Part shown: in pieces, positions 24,345 to 35,144 of the stretch
How positions within the stretch are numbered: position 1 is the first letter of the stretch
Layout of the letters: every line of letters starts with the position of its first letter
Source: Bryum argenteum
Lineage: Eukaryota; Streptophyta; Bryopsida; Bryales; Bryaceae
DNA length: 64,000 nucleotides
Reading direction: 5' to 3'
NCBI GenBank assembly: GCA_037043015.1
Contig: CM073322.1
Coordinates: forward strand, 23,712,364 to 23,776,363
The notes under the pieces: generated by a model
What the model was told of the DNA's origin: nothing
Seen by the model: only the letters and a program-made list of their open reading frames with translations
Database searches by the model: none
Translations under genes and position numbers: made by a program

Positions 24345-24348
24345 TTAA

Positions 24349-25323
24349 CCCCTAAACGTCCCTAGTGTCGAAAAACGACATTTTGGATGAAGGGCAGAAA
24401 CTTTGAAGAGCCATAACTTCTTCATCCCGACTCCGTTTTTGACGAAATCACTTGGGTTGGGTCCCAAATAAAGTCTAGTTTGTGTGGTACAAATTGCAGA
24501 CCCATAAAATAAAGTATGAATTAATGGCATGCATTTTAGTGACAGCAGCTTTTGGTTTTGAGATTTCAAACATTGGGCATGTTTCACCATTGCAAGCCAA
24601 TTATGTGAAATCTAAAATATTTTTTCATGAATTTTTTTTACATAAGTATGATCTTTAGATGTATTCTAACAACTTTCTAGTTGCAAGTTTTTCGATCCAA
24701 ATAACTTTGCTAGTGGATTTGCAATGATGTTTCTACAATGAAAAAAGTGAAAAAATGGATGATTTTTGAGGAGCTAGATCTCCTTCATCCACCGTTAGAT
24801 TTTGACTTTATTCTTTGGGATAGATTCCAATCATAGTCTATTTTTTAAGTGGTAGAAACCTTAACCTAATTGAAGATGTATTGAAGATAGGGCATGGATT
24901 TGAGTGCAAAGGGTCTAGTTTTGGACTATTTTTCCTTTGTAAATTTTGAGGCAGTTTTCACCATTGGAAGGCTACTATTTGAGCCAAGATATTTTTTTGA
25001 TGAATTTTTTTGGTACAAAAGTGTTTTTGAGATGAAGATGAACAACTTTCTAGTTGGTGATTTTTTGATTGCAAATTTCATGTTGGTAGTATTTTCACTT
25101 CAAAGTGGAAATGATGGTATTTTGTAGCGTGTTTTGCGCACTAATATGTTATGATCTCGCAATCTATGAGGTCCCATGAGTCAAGTTTTGGCCCACATGA
25201 TCTACTACAAGTCTATTACAAGTTTGTACGGTTAAGATCTGAATAGCTTATCTTTATTTTCATCTATATCACTTTTTTTGAAAATGAGTTTTTGGCTAAA
25301 AATACCCCAAGGACGTTTAGGGG
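24349..25323 (+). mobile_element. Complete 975-bp TTAA-flanked element
   Basis: The 13-bp termini CCCCTAAACGTCC and GGACGTTTAGGGG are perfect inverted repeats, flanked by TTAA at 24345-24348 and 25324-25327. TTAA targets with CCC-starting ends are the hallmark of piggyBac-type transposons; no transposase frame is present, so it is non-autonomous. Related fragments occur at 13116, 28145, 35575, 36018 and 52378. Short ORFs inside (such as 24894-25127) are not conserved in the fragments. Confidence 0.75.
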
Positions 25324-25327
25324 TTAA

Positions 25328-26090
25328 TGATCAAAGTTGTACACCCACCGAAAATCAGATTTCACTACCAGTAAACGATTATTACCAATAAAGGATTATT
25401 TTAGATATTTAAATTTCATCCAGATCAATCCAAAGGAGAAAATTGGTATTGGCCAAAAACACCCCTCGGCATTCAACGGATTCATGTTTCATCCCCTCCA
25501 TAAAAAGAGTCATTCATGAACCAAATTGTACTCGTGGATGTCAGCAACAATTACATACAGGGGCAACTTTTGATGGAGGTCCCCAAAATTACAGATCAGG
25601 GGCAGTAACTTGATCCGAAGAGATTCCAACCTGAACTTGTGACCAGTACGTAATGCCGTGATGCCGAACATTCCAGTGCATGATCTGAATCAAATTAGTC
25701 CTCGTCGTACGATCAAAAGCCAAGTTTCGAGAGAGTTTCGTCACACCGAGCATCACGCTTCTTGAAGGAGTCTGATGCTAGCAGAGACAATGATAGATTG
25801 CACATGTTTCTAGTTCACCTATTAAATTGTTAGGGAAGAGTTCACTTGTGAGTAGCACCTCTTCTGACAGCAACATCAACCGGTCTTATGACTTGCGAAA
25901 CCTTCACCTTAAATCTGTTACGAATGCAAGAAGACAAAAGAATGCGATACAAAACGCAACGACCGGTGAAACGCACACCCTTCAAGTGATCACAGATGCC
26001 ATGATTACCAATTCACAAGTGTAGCTATCAAGAACCTCGGGAACAGGATCAAGCGGGATGCAAGAGGAGAAATTTACAGGGGAAGGTATT
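25328..26090. other. Array unit E 3' flank
   Basis: From about 25540 this repeats the unit flank seen in D (CAATTACATACAGGNGCAACTTTTGATN, then GGGGCAGTAACTTGATCCGA). The segment 25328-25540 holds nothing recognisable. Confidence 0.4.
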
Positions 26091-26243
26091 GAATGAAACC
26101 TTTTATTCATATTGATACAAGTATGTACATTGGTGCTCAACAAAGAAAAATTGCACTCAGAAGGACTACTCGCACAGAGCGAACAACCTCCACTGAGCTC
26201 GATCCGCATCAATTAAAAACTGGCAGTGCATGCAGCAATCACT

Positions 26244-26465
26244 CTAGAAGGGGATGGCGCTGGCGACGCGAGGGTACACGACGCGGTTGGGGTGGTGGAG
26301 CAGCCTGCGCGCCTTCTGCCTCCGGAAACAGTAGAGCGCGGCGCCCAATGGCCACTCCACCACGGCGGTGATGACGAACGCCACTACGCCCAGCGTGGGA
26401 CCGACGATCTTGCAGTGGCACGGGTTCTGGCGCGTATGGCACTGAATGCACAATGGAATCGCCAT
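26244..26465 (-). CDS. Small Cys-rich single-helix protein, copy E
   Basis: 73 residues, same protein as copy B. Here the reading frame starts exactly at the ATG 26463-26465, which supports this start for the whole family. The upstream leader is of the C/D/E type, with CTTATATGTCGTCGCG near 26607. A minus-strand AATAAA at 26102-26107 and the TGATACAAGTATGTACAT phrase follow the stop by about 130 bp. Upstream it is bordered by the tandem MITEs starting at 26822. Confidence 0.8.
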   Translation of the reverse strand: MAIPLCIQCHTRQNPCHCKIVGPTLGVVAFVITAVVEWPLGAALYCFRRQKARRLLHHPNRVVYPRVASAIPF

Positions 26466-26821
26466 CTCTGATCTTTCTCCTTACGAGCAATGGCAAGATT
26501 GATAGATCTGGAAGAAGTGCGCAACTCTGATCACTTGGTAAGCTCCGAAAAATGATCTGTGAAGAGTGTCGAGGGCTGATTGAAAGGAGAGTGTCCGCAC
26601 GGTGCTTATATGTCGTCGCGAGGTGGAAGATATCGGTAATACCTGTCGAGGACGCGTGTCAAGGTGAGGGCTTCTGAAGCCATTAGACGCATGTCAAGAA
26701 GGAAAGGCTTTGCGGGCAGGAGAGTTGAATGTTTCATACACCTCGTTCATCTGCCCTTGGAATCCTTCTGAATGGACAGTCCAGCTAATGAGACATACTT
26801 TGCTACACTCTAACCCCCTTA

Positions 26822-27044
26822 GAGCATGCCCAGTCCGCACTTAGCCTGCGCACATGAGGCAAACGGCTCCGTTTGAAACCGTGTATGCGGCTCCGGTCTC
26901 TACGCATTTGATCAAACTTAGGCATACGGAAGTGTCCGCTCTTCCTGTGCAACTCCCGTTTCTTTACCTCTCTCCTGCTTCGTTCAACCAATCAGAGTGC
27001 GCAACTCTCTAGAGCTTCGGGGAGATTAACCTTAATCATCCCAC

Positions 27045-27086
<42 letters not shown>

Positions 27087-27564
27087 CCAAGGCTGCCACT
27101 TGTCTCCATTTAATTGGGGGGAGGTGGGGCCTGCCAGCCCACATACCCAAGCAAATTGTTGGGTCAAATGGGCCATGTGCACAGGCTTACTGTGGGCCAG
27201 AGTGTGGAGCCAAATTTGGAGTGTAAGAAACCCCAGCCCACACACTATCCCTGGAACCGGGTCAAAAGGATTGAGGTCTCTTTAATTCTCCATAACTTCA
27301 AGTTATCCCGTGCCTTCATTCACATTTTAGCGTCTCCATTAGCCAATACAAGAGTGCCACATGCAGAGAGTTTATTGGCAATTAAAGAATAATTTCTATT
27401 ATAAAGATTTGCTGACAAGCAAATGTGATTGGTCAAAGGCTTTTTCATGTGGCATGTTTTGTGGCATGGAGTGGGGTTGCTAGGTCCGTGTGAGCTGAGC
27501 CTGCAGGGGTTTTTGTGCAGTCGAGCGGCTCGGCTCGACTTGACGCTCTGGGCTAGGCATGCTC
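26822..27564. mobile_element. Harbinger-like MITE 2 (host of a nested element)
   Basis: Left end GAGCATGCCCAGTCCGC and right end GGGCTAGGCATGCTC, with TTA duplications at 26819-26821 and 27565-27567. The second TTA is shared with the directly adjoining MITE 3. It contains a nested element (26844-27186). The remaining body matches MITEs 1 and 3 (ACTGTGGGCC, GGTCAAAAGGATTGAGGTCTC). Confidence 0.8.
26844..27186. mobile_element. Third MITE type nested in MITE 2
   Basis: Ends GCCTGCGCACATGAGGC and GCCATGTGCACAGGC are imperfect inverted repeats, flanked by TTA (26841-26843 and 27187-27189). MITEs 1 and 3 lack it at the homologous position near their left ends. A 38-bp A run at 27046-27083 lies in its interior. 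Confidence 0.75.
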
Positions 27565-27567
27565 TTA

Positions 27568-28013
27568 GAGCATGCCTAGCCCGCATTGTGGGCCGGAGAG
27601 TGGAGCCTTGTGTGTCACTTGAGGAACCCTAGCCTACAATCTATCACTGTAACCTGGTCAAAAAGGTTGAGGTCTCCTAAATTTTAGTACAACATAATTC
27701 GAAGTCATCCCATGCCTTCACTCACATTTTAGTGTCTCCAATAACCAATGGGAAAGTGACACAATTGTACTGGCAAATTTTTTTATTTAATATAATTACT
27801 TGTCAGAAAGTGTGATTGGTGAGCGGCCGTTTTATGTCCCATGCCTTCCGTTGTGGCCTTGTGGGGTGGAGTATCAACACGCGTTTTATGTCCCCTGCCT
27901 TCCGTTGTAGGGTGGAGTATCAAAGCGTGCCTTCCGTTGTAGGGTGGAGTATCAACGCGCGAGTTCGACGCAACTCCATCGGCCCAGCCTAGAGCAGAAG
28001 GCTAGGCATGCTC
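27568..28013. mobile_element. Harbinger-like MITE 3
   Basis: Ends GAGCATGCCTAGCC and GGCTAGGCATGCTC are exact inverted repeats, flanked by TTA (27565-27567 and 28014-28016). Without nested insertions it shows the ancestral length of about 446 bp. Near its right end a 30-50 bp segment (GCCTTCCGTTGTAGGGTGGAGTATCAA) is repeated about three times at 27843-27955. Confidence 0.85.
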
Positions 28014-28144
28014 TTAGTTTCACATCCCTTTATTGTCCTAATAATTTGAAGGAAGAATTATTATTCAAAAATCACTTCAAATATCAATCTCACACTCTCT
28101 CTCATATAGAATGTGGTTTATTTTCACCCTATATGCGTTGAATT

Positions 28145-28265
28145 TCAAAAAATTAATATTTTAGATGACAAGGTGATACTTTAAAAGCTATAACTTCATC
28201 ATCTTAAGTTTATTCTTGACAAAAGCACTTGGGTTGGGTCTTAAATCAAGTCCTTACATTGTAAT
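28145..28265 (+). mobile_element. Short fragment of the 975-bp element family
   Basis: Similar to about 24375-24480 (GCTATAACTTCATCATC, GCACTTGGGTTGGGTC). Both ends are missing. Confidence 0.5.
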
Positions 28266-28469
28266 TACATAATCTTGGAACAGATTACCATAGTCCTTGT
28301 TGTACAGAAAATAACTAGGTATTTATGATATCTTGGTAATATCAAGGGGTTGCTATTAAAGGAGTCTAGCACTAATAGAGACTTGTAATGATAGATTGCA
28401 TTTGTTTCTATACTCACATGTTAGGTGAATGGAAGCGAGAATATTACATTGGGCAATTCTAAAATTTGT

Positions 28470-28690
28470 AAGCCTCTCGGTTGAGGAGTGTCTCGCCCTC
28501 TCAAGCTCGAATAAACTTTAACTTGTTAGGCCGCCCTCTCAAGCTCAAAATAAACTTTGCGTCCAACTTTCTCGCCCTCTCGAGCTCGAATAAACTTTAA
28601 CTTGTTAGGCCGCCTTCTCAAGCTCAAATAAACTTTACGTCCAACTCTCTCAAATAAACTTCACGTCCAACTCTCTGTCTCGAGAGCTCA
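28470..28690. repeat. Minisatellite around AGCTCGAATAAACTTTAAC
   Basis: Two longer units (CTCGCCCTCT(C)(A/G)AGCTCGAATAAACTTTAACTTG..., near 28491 and 28572) alternate with shorter variants ending TAAACTTTACGTCCAACTCTC. It lies inside the remnant array unit. Confidence 0.6.
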
Positions 28691-28707
28691 AAGAAATCAA
28701 CGTCAAA

Positions 28708-28816
28708 ATGAGAATGTGAAGTTTGTGAGTTTGTGCAAATGTTTGCATATTTAAGTGCAAGTAAGAATGTGAAGTTTGTGAGTTTGTGCAAGTGTTTGCA
28801 TATTTAAGTGCAAGTA
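28708..28816. repeat. About 56-bp unit, two copies
   Basis: GAATGTGAAGTTTGTGAGTT begins at about 28711 and again at about 28768, each followed by TTGCATATTTAAGTGCAAGTA. Confidence 0.7.
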
Positions 28817-29255
28817 CATCAAGTAGTCTATGTGGCAGACTCGCCAAGAGTAATTTGTGTTTTTGGCAGAAGTAGTAGTCTATGTGGCAGACTCGCCAAG
28901 AGTAATTTGTGTTTTCCATATGAACTTTACAACAGGTATGAATTGCTTCACACTTCACGCGTCTATGTGGTAGAAGTAGTAGTCTATGAAGCAGACTCGC
29001 CAAGAGTAATTTGTGTTTTTGGCAGAAGTAGTAGTCTATGTGGCAGACCCGCCAAGAGTAATTGAATCTTTACGTATGCACTTCACACCACACAACAGGT
29101 ATGAATTGTGGCAGACTCGCCAAGAGTAATTGAATCTTTACATATGCACTTCACACTTCACACAACAGGTATGAATTACTTCACACGTATGCACTTCACA
29201 CTTCACACAACAGGTATGAATTGCTTCACACTTCACAAAACAGGTATGAATAGTT
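28816..29255. repeat. Compound minisatellite
   Basis: Five copies of GGCAGACTCGCCAAGAGTAA (one with CCCGCC, one with AAGCAG at its start) between about 28835 and 29125. These interlace with about five copies of ACAACAGGTATGAATT(G/A) near 28930, 29094, 29164, 29207 and 29238. Confidence 0.7.
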
Positions 29256-29539
29256 ACTTCTCTGCCAATGACATCCTCCGATTTTAACAAATTGCAAAAC
29301 CATTAGCTGAGATGCAACGACCAAAAATGCAATGAAAATGTACCAATCAGTTAAGTGCACTCTTCACGCGCGATCACGATCGTACATTTTAGAAGCTATG
29401 GCGGGTGATTTGGAAGAGGGTGGATTTTCCCACCCCATCAAGTCTATATAATCTAACATAATAACATCCTTCCCTGCAAGCAAATATCCTCAGAGAAACC
29501 CTCCTCAAACATCTTTGATGTTATCAAGGAGTTCACATT

Positions 29540-29793
29540 CAGCCAAGTTCACATTACATTCAGCCAAGTTCACATTACATTCAGCCAAGTTCACATTACA
29601 TTCAGCCAAGTTCACATTACATTCAGCCAAGTTCACATTACATTCAGCCAAGTTCACATTACATTCAGCCAAGTTCACAATCAGCCAAGTTCACAATCAG
29701 CCAAGTTCACAATCAGCCAAGTTCACAATCAGCCAAGTTCACAATCAGCCAAGTTCACAATCAGCCAAGTTCACAATCAGCCAAGTCATAACC
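29540..29793. repeat. Minisatellite switching from 21-bp to 16-bp units
   Basis: CAGCCAAG recurs at 29540, 29561, 29582, 29603, 29624, 29645 and 29666 (21-bp spacing) and then at 29682, 29698, 29714, 29730, 29746, 29762 and 29778 (16-bp spacing). The shorter unit is the longer one without about five bases. It keeps an open frame of 112 codons (29515-29853), which I regard as a by-product of the repeat. Confidence 0.85.
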
Positions 29794-29916
29794 ATGAGAC
29801 TAGTAGAATTGAAAAGAAAACATCAAGTGTTGATGAATGAGGCCCCTTGTTGAAAGAAAGGGTACAAGCACAAGGTGGAAGATACACAAATCCAATTGTG
29901 TTGTCATCTAAATTTC

Positions 29917-32900
29917 CTACATGATCCTCTCTTTAACATGAATAGTAAAGTCACCATTCGCAATCCCCGCTAGTTGTTGTTGTACAACTTCAACTGCCGT
30001 TACAAATGGCACCTAGCACCAAAGCACACAAAACGAAATTCAATATAGATAGATGACGTAACACTAGAAAAAAATTTGTTAAAATTATTCTGAACAAGTC
30101 TATTCTAGTGTAAAATGATCATGAGATAGATAGACCCAATATCCAATACCTGAACTTCCAGAAGATGTTTCTTGTGCAATAACATCGTCTCCTTCAGGCT
30201 CCTTTCCCATTCCTTCCACTCATACTTCAAGGTACCTTGGAGACTATCCTGCCTACAACTCGCACCTCTGTAAATCTTTCGATTCTAAAATGCACCAACA
30301 AGAAAAAAATTCCAAAACAACAGTCGTACTAAAAAGTGTTTGGAAGCGCATCTTTCCCATGGTACAACATCACAAACACTTTCTCACCTTCCATGCAAAT
30401 TCGTATGACGAGTGTAGAGATCTAAACCTCCTTGAATAATTGTCTTCACAGCAGTAGGCATTGGTTTCCTGTAACACTAATGCAGAGGATTTAACATAAT
30501 AACATCACAAGTATCGTAGATGGTGTATAAGGTTAGTATTCAACTGACCTGTTCGATTGAAGAACGGGGAGTTTCACGATATGACCGAATCGATGTTCCA
30601 GTTCCTCTTCAAACTTCGAGCGGTTCTGGCGTGAATGATCAATTCATAGCTTTGAGAATATCCACTACAAAAACAACGGACCCTTCTTCCAGATCATGCA
30701 ATTGTGAGCTCTTACCAGGCCATGATACAATCTGTAAAACATCAGCAACACATATCCGGGATTTGGGCTATTTTTATCCAGCTTTCCCTGCACAGAGCCA
30801 CACTTTTAATTATAAGAACAATTGAAGCTATTTGGACATCAGTAAGTGCACGATTGACAAGATTTGTACCGGGTGGTTTGTCCGTTGTAAGACTCTGTAA
30901 ATGAAGATTGCCAGTACATCGAGCGAATATGGATTAGATTCTGTGCCTGCACAAGTTTTCAATCAAAAAGTTCTGAGAAAGAGCTACATTTTTCAGTTCA
31001 AAAATGAGCATTGATAGGAGTCTGACCTTCTGATTCAGGTACAATGGGCACGCCAATTGCCTTGGTGACAGAACATATGTTCTCGATCTGTCAAGAAAGA
31101 GTGAAGTCAGGACTCTTAGAAAGAAAGAGAACTCAACAAAGGAATGTTGCTGAGCTTTATTACTTACTGTGTCCCAGACCTCCCTGTTTGGTGCATTTTT
31201 ATCCGCGAGTGTGACTGTAAAAGGATTCTTAACCCTTTCGTTTTTCACCTGTGGCCAATACTTCCCTAAACAATGAGAGAATCAATGTCAGTGCAACAAC
31301 AAGAAGTAATCTGGACTCTGAAAACCACCGCAACGTACCTTTTATCAAGTCACCCATCAGGCTATGCATTCCAATTGGGAATGTCGTAGGCATGATTGCT
31401 TTACAGAGCGACGACTTTGCACATCCAGGTAACCCTAAAATTCGATGACGAAAATGTCAGTCACATTGACAAACATAGCTCACAGCAACCGAGAGAATGC
31501 AATCCTTTTTCCTTAAACCCTAAACCCTGAAGAGAGTAAAGCAAAGGTGATAGAGTACCAGGGAAGAAGACGAGCATTCCTTGAGCTCTATTACTTGAAG
31601 AGCTTAAAGCAAGTGAACGTTGTACTGTGGAGGAACTGCCAACAATTCCATTCTTCAGACCTCGTGCGGCGTATTGCTTCAGGAAAGGCTCCGCTTCAGT
31701 TAAGTAGGTACCACTGCTCAACTTCTTGCCGTTCAGTTTCTTCGTAATATGACCAGCCCTGCAAAGGATCAAATCTTATAAGACAAGTCTGATGAGGAAC
31801 CTTAAGGCTGCATAGCTTAGTGGACGCGGCCAAAGGTCCTATTTGAAGAGACCAGCCATCAGAAGTATCAATAGTTGATATTTGGGTTACCATTCATTGA
31901 GAAGCTTGGCCACCTCCTCCTGTTTTCGCTCTGACGTACTCCATGTTTCCATTAGTCTGTTGGTGCCACAATCAAAGCATCAGTATTCTGGCAGCAGAAC
32001 CAATTCAGAGAACTGCAGAGATACAATGTACAAGGATGTGGAACCTGGTATAGTACTGTTTGTAATTCGCTATGCCTTCGTCAAAAAGAGGTCTAATGCC
32101 GTCACGTATAAGTACTGTTCGTATCTGCGTTGCAAATTCAGGCTTGAAACAAAATCCTTCTGAATATGGAAAGTCAACAGTCATGGTCCCTGACTACAGA
32201 TGAAGACGACAGGTCACCTTATACGGCAGAAACTTCAACTTCAACATCAAGTTCTGTGCTTCATCGTCTGAGTTATCTCCACCATAGCCTCTTGTTACCT
32301 CGCCATGAAATATGCGCACACTCACGAATAACCCTGCATTCGGCATTTTCAGATAAATTTGTAAACATACTATACAATTGTAGTGCACCCTCAATTACTC
32401 CAAGTCAACCTGTTGAGAAACTATGGTATTTGATAATGTTAGGGCAGAAGGTAAAACTCTACATACCTCTGTACAAAGGCCATAGACCTGGGTGTTTACT
32501 GCGAAGCACAAACAGCAGGGATCAAAAGTCATCTGGGGTGGTGACTTACTGCGCATTTTTGTATTATGAAACGTTACAGATTCACAGGCCTTAGCAAATT
32601 GTACCTCATTTCTGTTTGGTACCGCTGGAATACAGAATCATTGTGGACTTGTACTGTCACCTGAAACTGCGACACAAGGTCTTCAATCATTTCTCCGAAC
32701 GAAGCTTTGTTGCACAAGAAACGGACAGGTAATTCGGAATCGTGAATCACCTGAATCATTTCCTGCAGAAATCACAAATGAGTGTGAGCTCCACCACAAC
32801 AAATTTCTGTCGAACAAACCCGATACTGCCAGAAATCAATCAAGCAAGCCACGAACGTATGAGCTTTTACTTGAAGTTTTCTGGTGGTATGATCTGCAGG

Positions 32901-35144
32901 TGATGAGCGTAGAAAGGATTCTAACATCTCGTTTTCCTGCTCTGCAACGTTCTCCCCAAACCAGCCTGTTAAGTCAGAGCAGAAGTCTGAGCCCATGGCT
33001 TCAAGAAGAGCCTCAACTTGCTGCGAAAACGATGAAGCATTAGAAACAATGATGCCACTTATATGATAAAAGTACTACGAGGCCAGCTTCTACATACCTT
33101 TCTTTCGTTATGCCGATTAGAATAACATATTTCACGAGCTTGTTTCCCATGATACGAAGAAGCTGCACAGAAGGCAAAAACGTCTAAATGGCATGCACCT
33201 TTTGATGCAAGAAGATTTCTTGTACTGTACAGTCAGTTACCTTGAGGACGTGGAAATCGAACAAGGCTGGATACGCACTGCGGCGCTACTATACGAGCTA
33301 CCAGTCCTTCAAGAATCTGTCCTTGAATATCTTCGAATCTCTTGGTTGCTGAAGTATCACACAATCAGTAACCGATGCAATCCAGTTTTAAGACAAGCGA
33401 TTTAGTTGAGGATGTATGCACCTGGCACAGAAGTGTCGGCGATGTCATTCAGGACTTGTGTAACATTCTCGGCTAGTCCTTCCTCGTAAAGTGCATCATA
33501 GGCAGCGAAGAAGGAAAGCAGCGACGCTCTGCATCATAGAAATTCCAGTATGAATTTGTGAAAGAGAGAAATTAATTGAGGAGCATGAGAGGAAGAGAAT
33601 TACTTGGTGGAAAAGAACCAGTATTGATTCGTTGGAAGTTTCCATTGATGACAGAATGCAAGCACTTCGGGAGTCGATTGAAAGTGAGGGCGCCCATCCA
33701 GTTTCGTCACTGCTGTCACCACCACTGCTCCATACAACATGACCTCCACGCTCACTAACACTTCCATAGCTTGAGGTTTTGTAGCATTCTAGTATAAGTA
33801 ATATTGACATCGCCACTAGTAGAAAATGGTGTCCTTCCCGACGACTCTTTCATCATGACTAAGACTGTACTAAAAAACTCATTTCTCCTACTAGTGCGCT
33901 GTGATAGTAATCAGATGTAACCTCATGTACAGGTTTTACTAAGAGATTAGAGGTACCATAGTCATGCAGTGGGCGTTGTCCATGATCCTCTAACGCAGCA
34001 GTTACTAGCTCCATTCCAATGCAGATACGATGCTCCTGTACAATAGATATGTCGATCATTTTAAGTACAGCCATATTGCTGAGCTGCGAACAAGTGATTG
34101 TTCGTAGGGTTTTTGCAGGTACCAGTGAAGTGCATTTTGGAATCATATGTGGCGAATTTAACAAACCTTGAGATAAGCGTTTAAGTCGTGTTGTACTCGA
34201 ACTGCCTGTTCTCCCCATGCTTCCCGAAGCGTGCTTCTCAAGACATACACTCCTATAGCTGTACACCTACGCCAGCAATGGACTCGACACATCATAATAC
34301 AAAAGAGACTGCCTTCTTAGACTGATTCAAACCATCTCTAACACATAAAAAATCCGTCAACATCTGGATAGCACTTGGCAATACTACAGACATACTGTGT
34401 GCTTCTATTTGACTTCAGGTACTAAAGGCTACCATGTTTCAATGAATGCTGCTTATATTGCAAAGAGATTGGAATTTCTCGGAATACAGAGAAATTTGCT
34501 TACAGGTTGCCATGGCTGTTCTTCGCAAAAGCTCCTCCATTATCGCCTGCATACAAGAACAGTGACCCTGAATGCTTCATGCTCACCTGCACACAGTAAC
34601 AACCTTGAGTTTCAAAATCCCTAAACCCTAGACCCAAAAGAATTACGGCGGTACTCAAATGTTGTTTACCTCCAAGACACCGTGACCAGCATCAATCACC
34701 TGCTGCATCCTCATCCTCACCTGCACACAAACACATGCGGATCAACAGATAGAAGGGAATGCTCTCTTCTAACTCAAACAGGAAAATACTCCATGCTTGC
34801 TTTCGCCCAACAATTGCATGCTGGTGATCTTGACCCGTGATTTCGATTGCACAACATCTATAATTTTCGACACACAATGAGAATATCTGTTTGTGTGTTG
34901 CTCAATTCAATGAGGTCCCAGTTAGATTTCTGAACCTGGCTAGTCCACAGTTTAGAAGATGGCTAAATCATCGTGCAATCTTGCTCCAACAAGAAAGGGA
35001 AACAGGGTGAGTAGTCTCCAGAGGGAGATGGTGTACCTCGTGATCGGGCATTTCATTGATGAGCTTAGGATAAAAAGCAGCTTGCAGCTGGGCTAGAGCT
35101 ACCTTCCGCAATCGCTTCACTTTCTTGTGCGGTTGTTGCTCCAT
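29917..35144 (-). CDS. RNL: Plant-type tRNA ligase lacking the CPDase domain
   Basis: 25 exons with consistent phases give 794 residues. Exons from the start: 35144-35037, 34720-34670, 34586-34504, 34266-34167, 34035-33957, 33724-33604, 33528-33422, 33348-33241, 33162-33098, 33020-32871, 32762-32605, 32498-32467, 32333-32218, 32124-32045, 31956-31891, 31758-31559, 31434-31339, 31265-31168, 31087-31027, 30946-30870, 30787-30716, 30625-30549, 30468-30388, 30252-30150, 30012-29917. Plant tRNA ligase joins tRNA and bZIP60 exon halves with ligase, 5'-kinase and 2',3'-cyclic phosphodiesterase domains. Seen here: the ligase lysine motif KHSGS (K57), MELVTAALEDHGQRPL, EGLVARIV, then the kinase P-loop GLPGCAKSS (about 542) and LADKNAPN. 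The protein stops at TIHVKERIM, where the known family continues into the phosphodiesterase; the N-terminus is also short. Intact splice sites argue against an old pseudogene. Confidence 0.85.
31515..31530. promoter_or_regulatory. Telo-box-like motif in a tRNA ligase intron
   Basis: CCTTAAACCCTAAACCCTGA near 31511-31530 matches the plant telo-box (AAACCCTAA). It lies in the intron between exons 16 and 17. A similar CCCTAAACCCTAGACCC occurs near 34620 in the intron between exons 2 and 3. Telo-boxes are common near translation-related plant genes, but their role here is unproven. Confidence 0.3.

Larger units (their letters stand above)
15070..29410 (-). repeat. Tandem array of small-gene units (five genes plus remnant)
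   Basis: Units A-E place a nearly identical gene at 15726, 17922, 19845, 22933 and 26244 (spacings about 2.2, 1.9, 3.1 and 3.3 kb). Shared spacer landmarks include GGGGCAGTAACTTG (17064 as GGAGCAG..., 22384, 25599), GTGATGCCNNACATTNNAGTGCATGA, AAGCCCCTCGG (17340, 19267; diverged at about 28470) and a 3'-UTR phrase TGATACAAGTATGTACAT after every gene. A and B share one upstream type; C, D and E share another (CCCAACGAGCAATGGCAAGA, TGTCGTCGCGA). A sixth unit at about 28265-29410 keeps flank motifs but no gene. Confidence 0.8.
28265..29410 (-). repeat. Gene-less sixth array unit invaded by minisatellites
   Basis: Array flank motifs persist: AAGGAGTCTAGCACTAATAGAGAC near 28357 (compare 25763), AAGCCTCTCGG near 28470, and AACGACCAAAAATGCAATGAAAATGTACCAATC near 29312 (compare 15073 and 19555). 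The unit ends with GAAGCTATGGCGGGTGATT near 29391, equivalent to the GCCATGGCTGGCGATG motif. No copy of the 73-residue frame remains. Confidence 0.55.

Noticed and set aside
27046-27083. Poly(A) run as the tail of a SINE or processed pseudogene
   Set aside because: It lies inside a TIR-flanked nested element with TTA duplications; no retroposon body or matching target duplication precedes it.
28470-29793. CRISPR-like array (repeats at regular spacing)
   Set aside because: Units are contiguous tandem repeats without unique spacers, in a eukaryotic genome; these are minisatellites.
29515-29853. 112-codon repetitive ORF as a real protein
   Set aside because: Open only because the minisatellite unit lacks stops; the unit-length switch changes frame midway and there is no start context or homolog.
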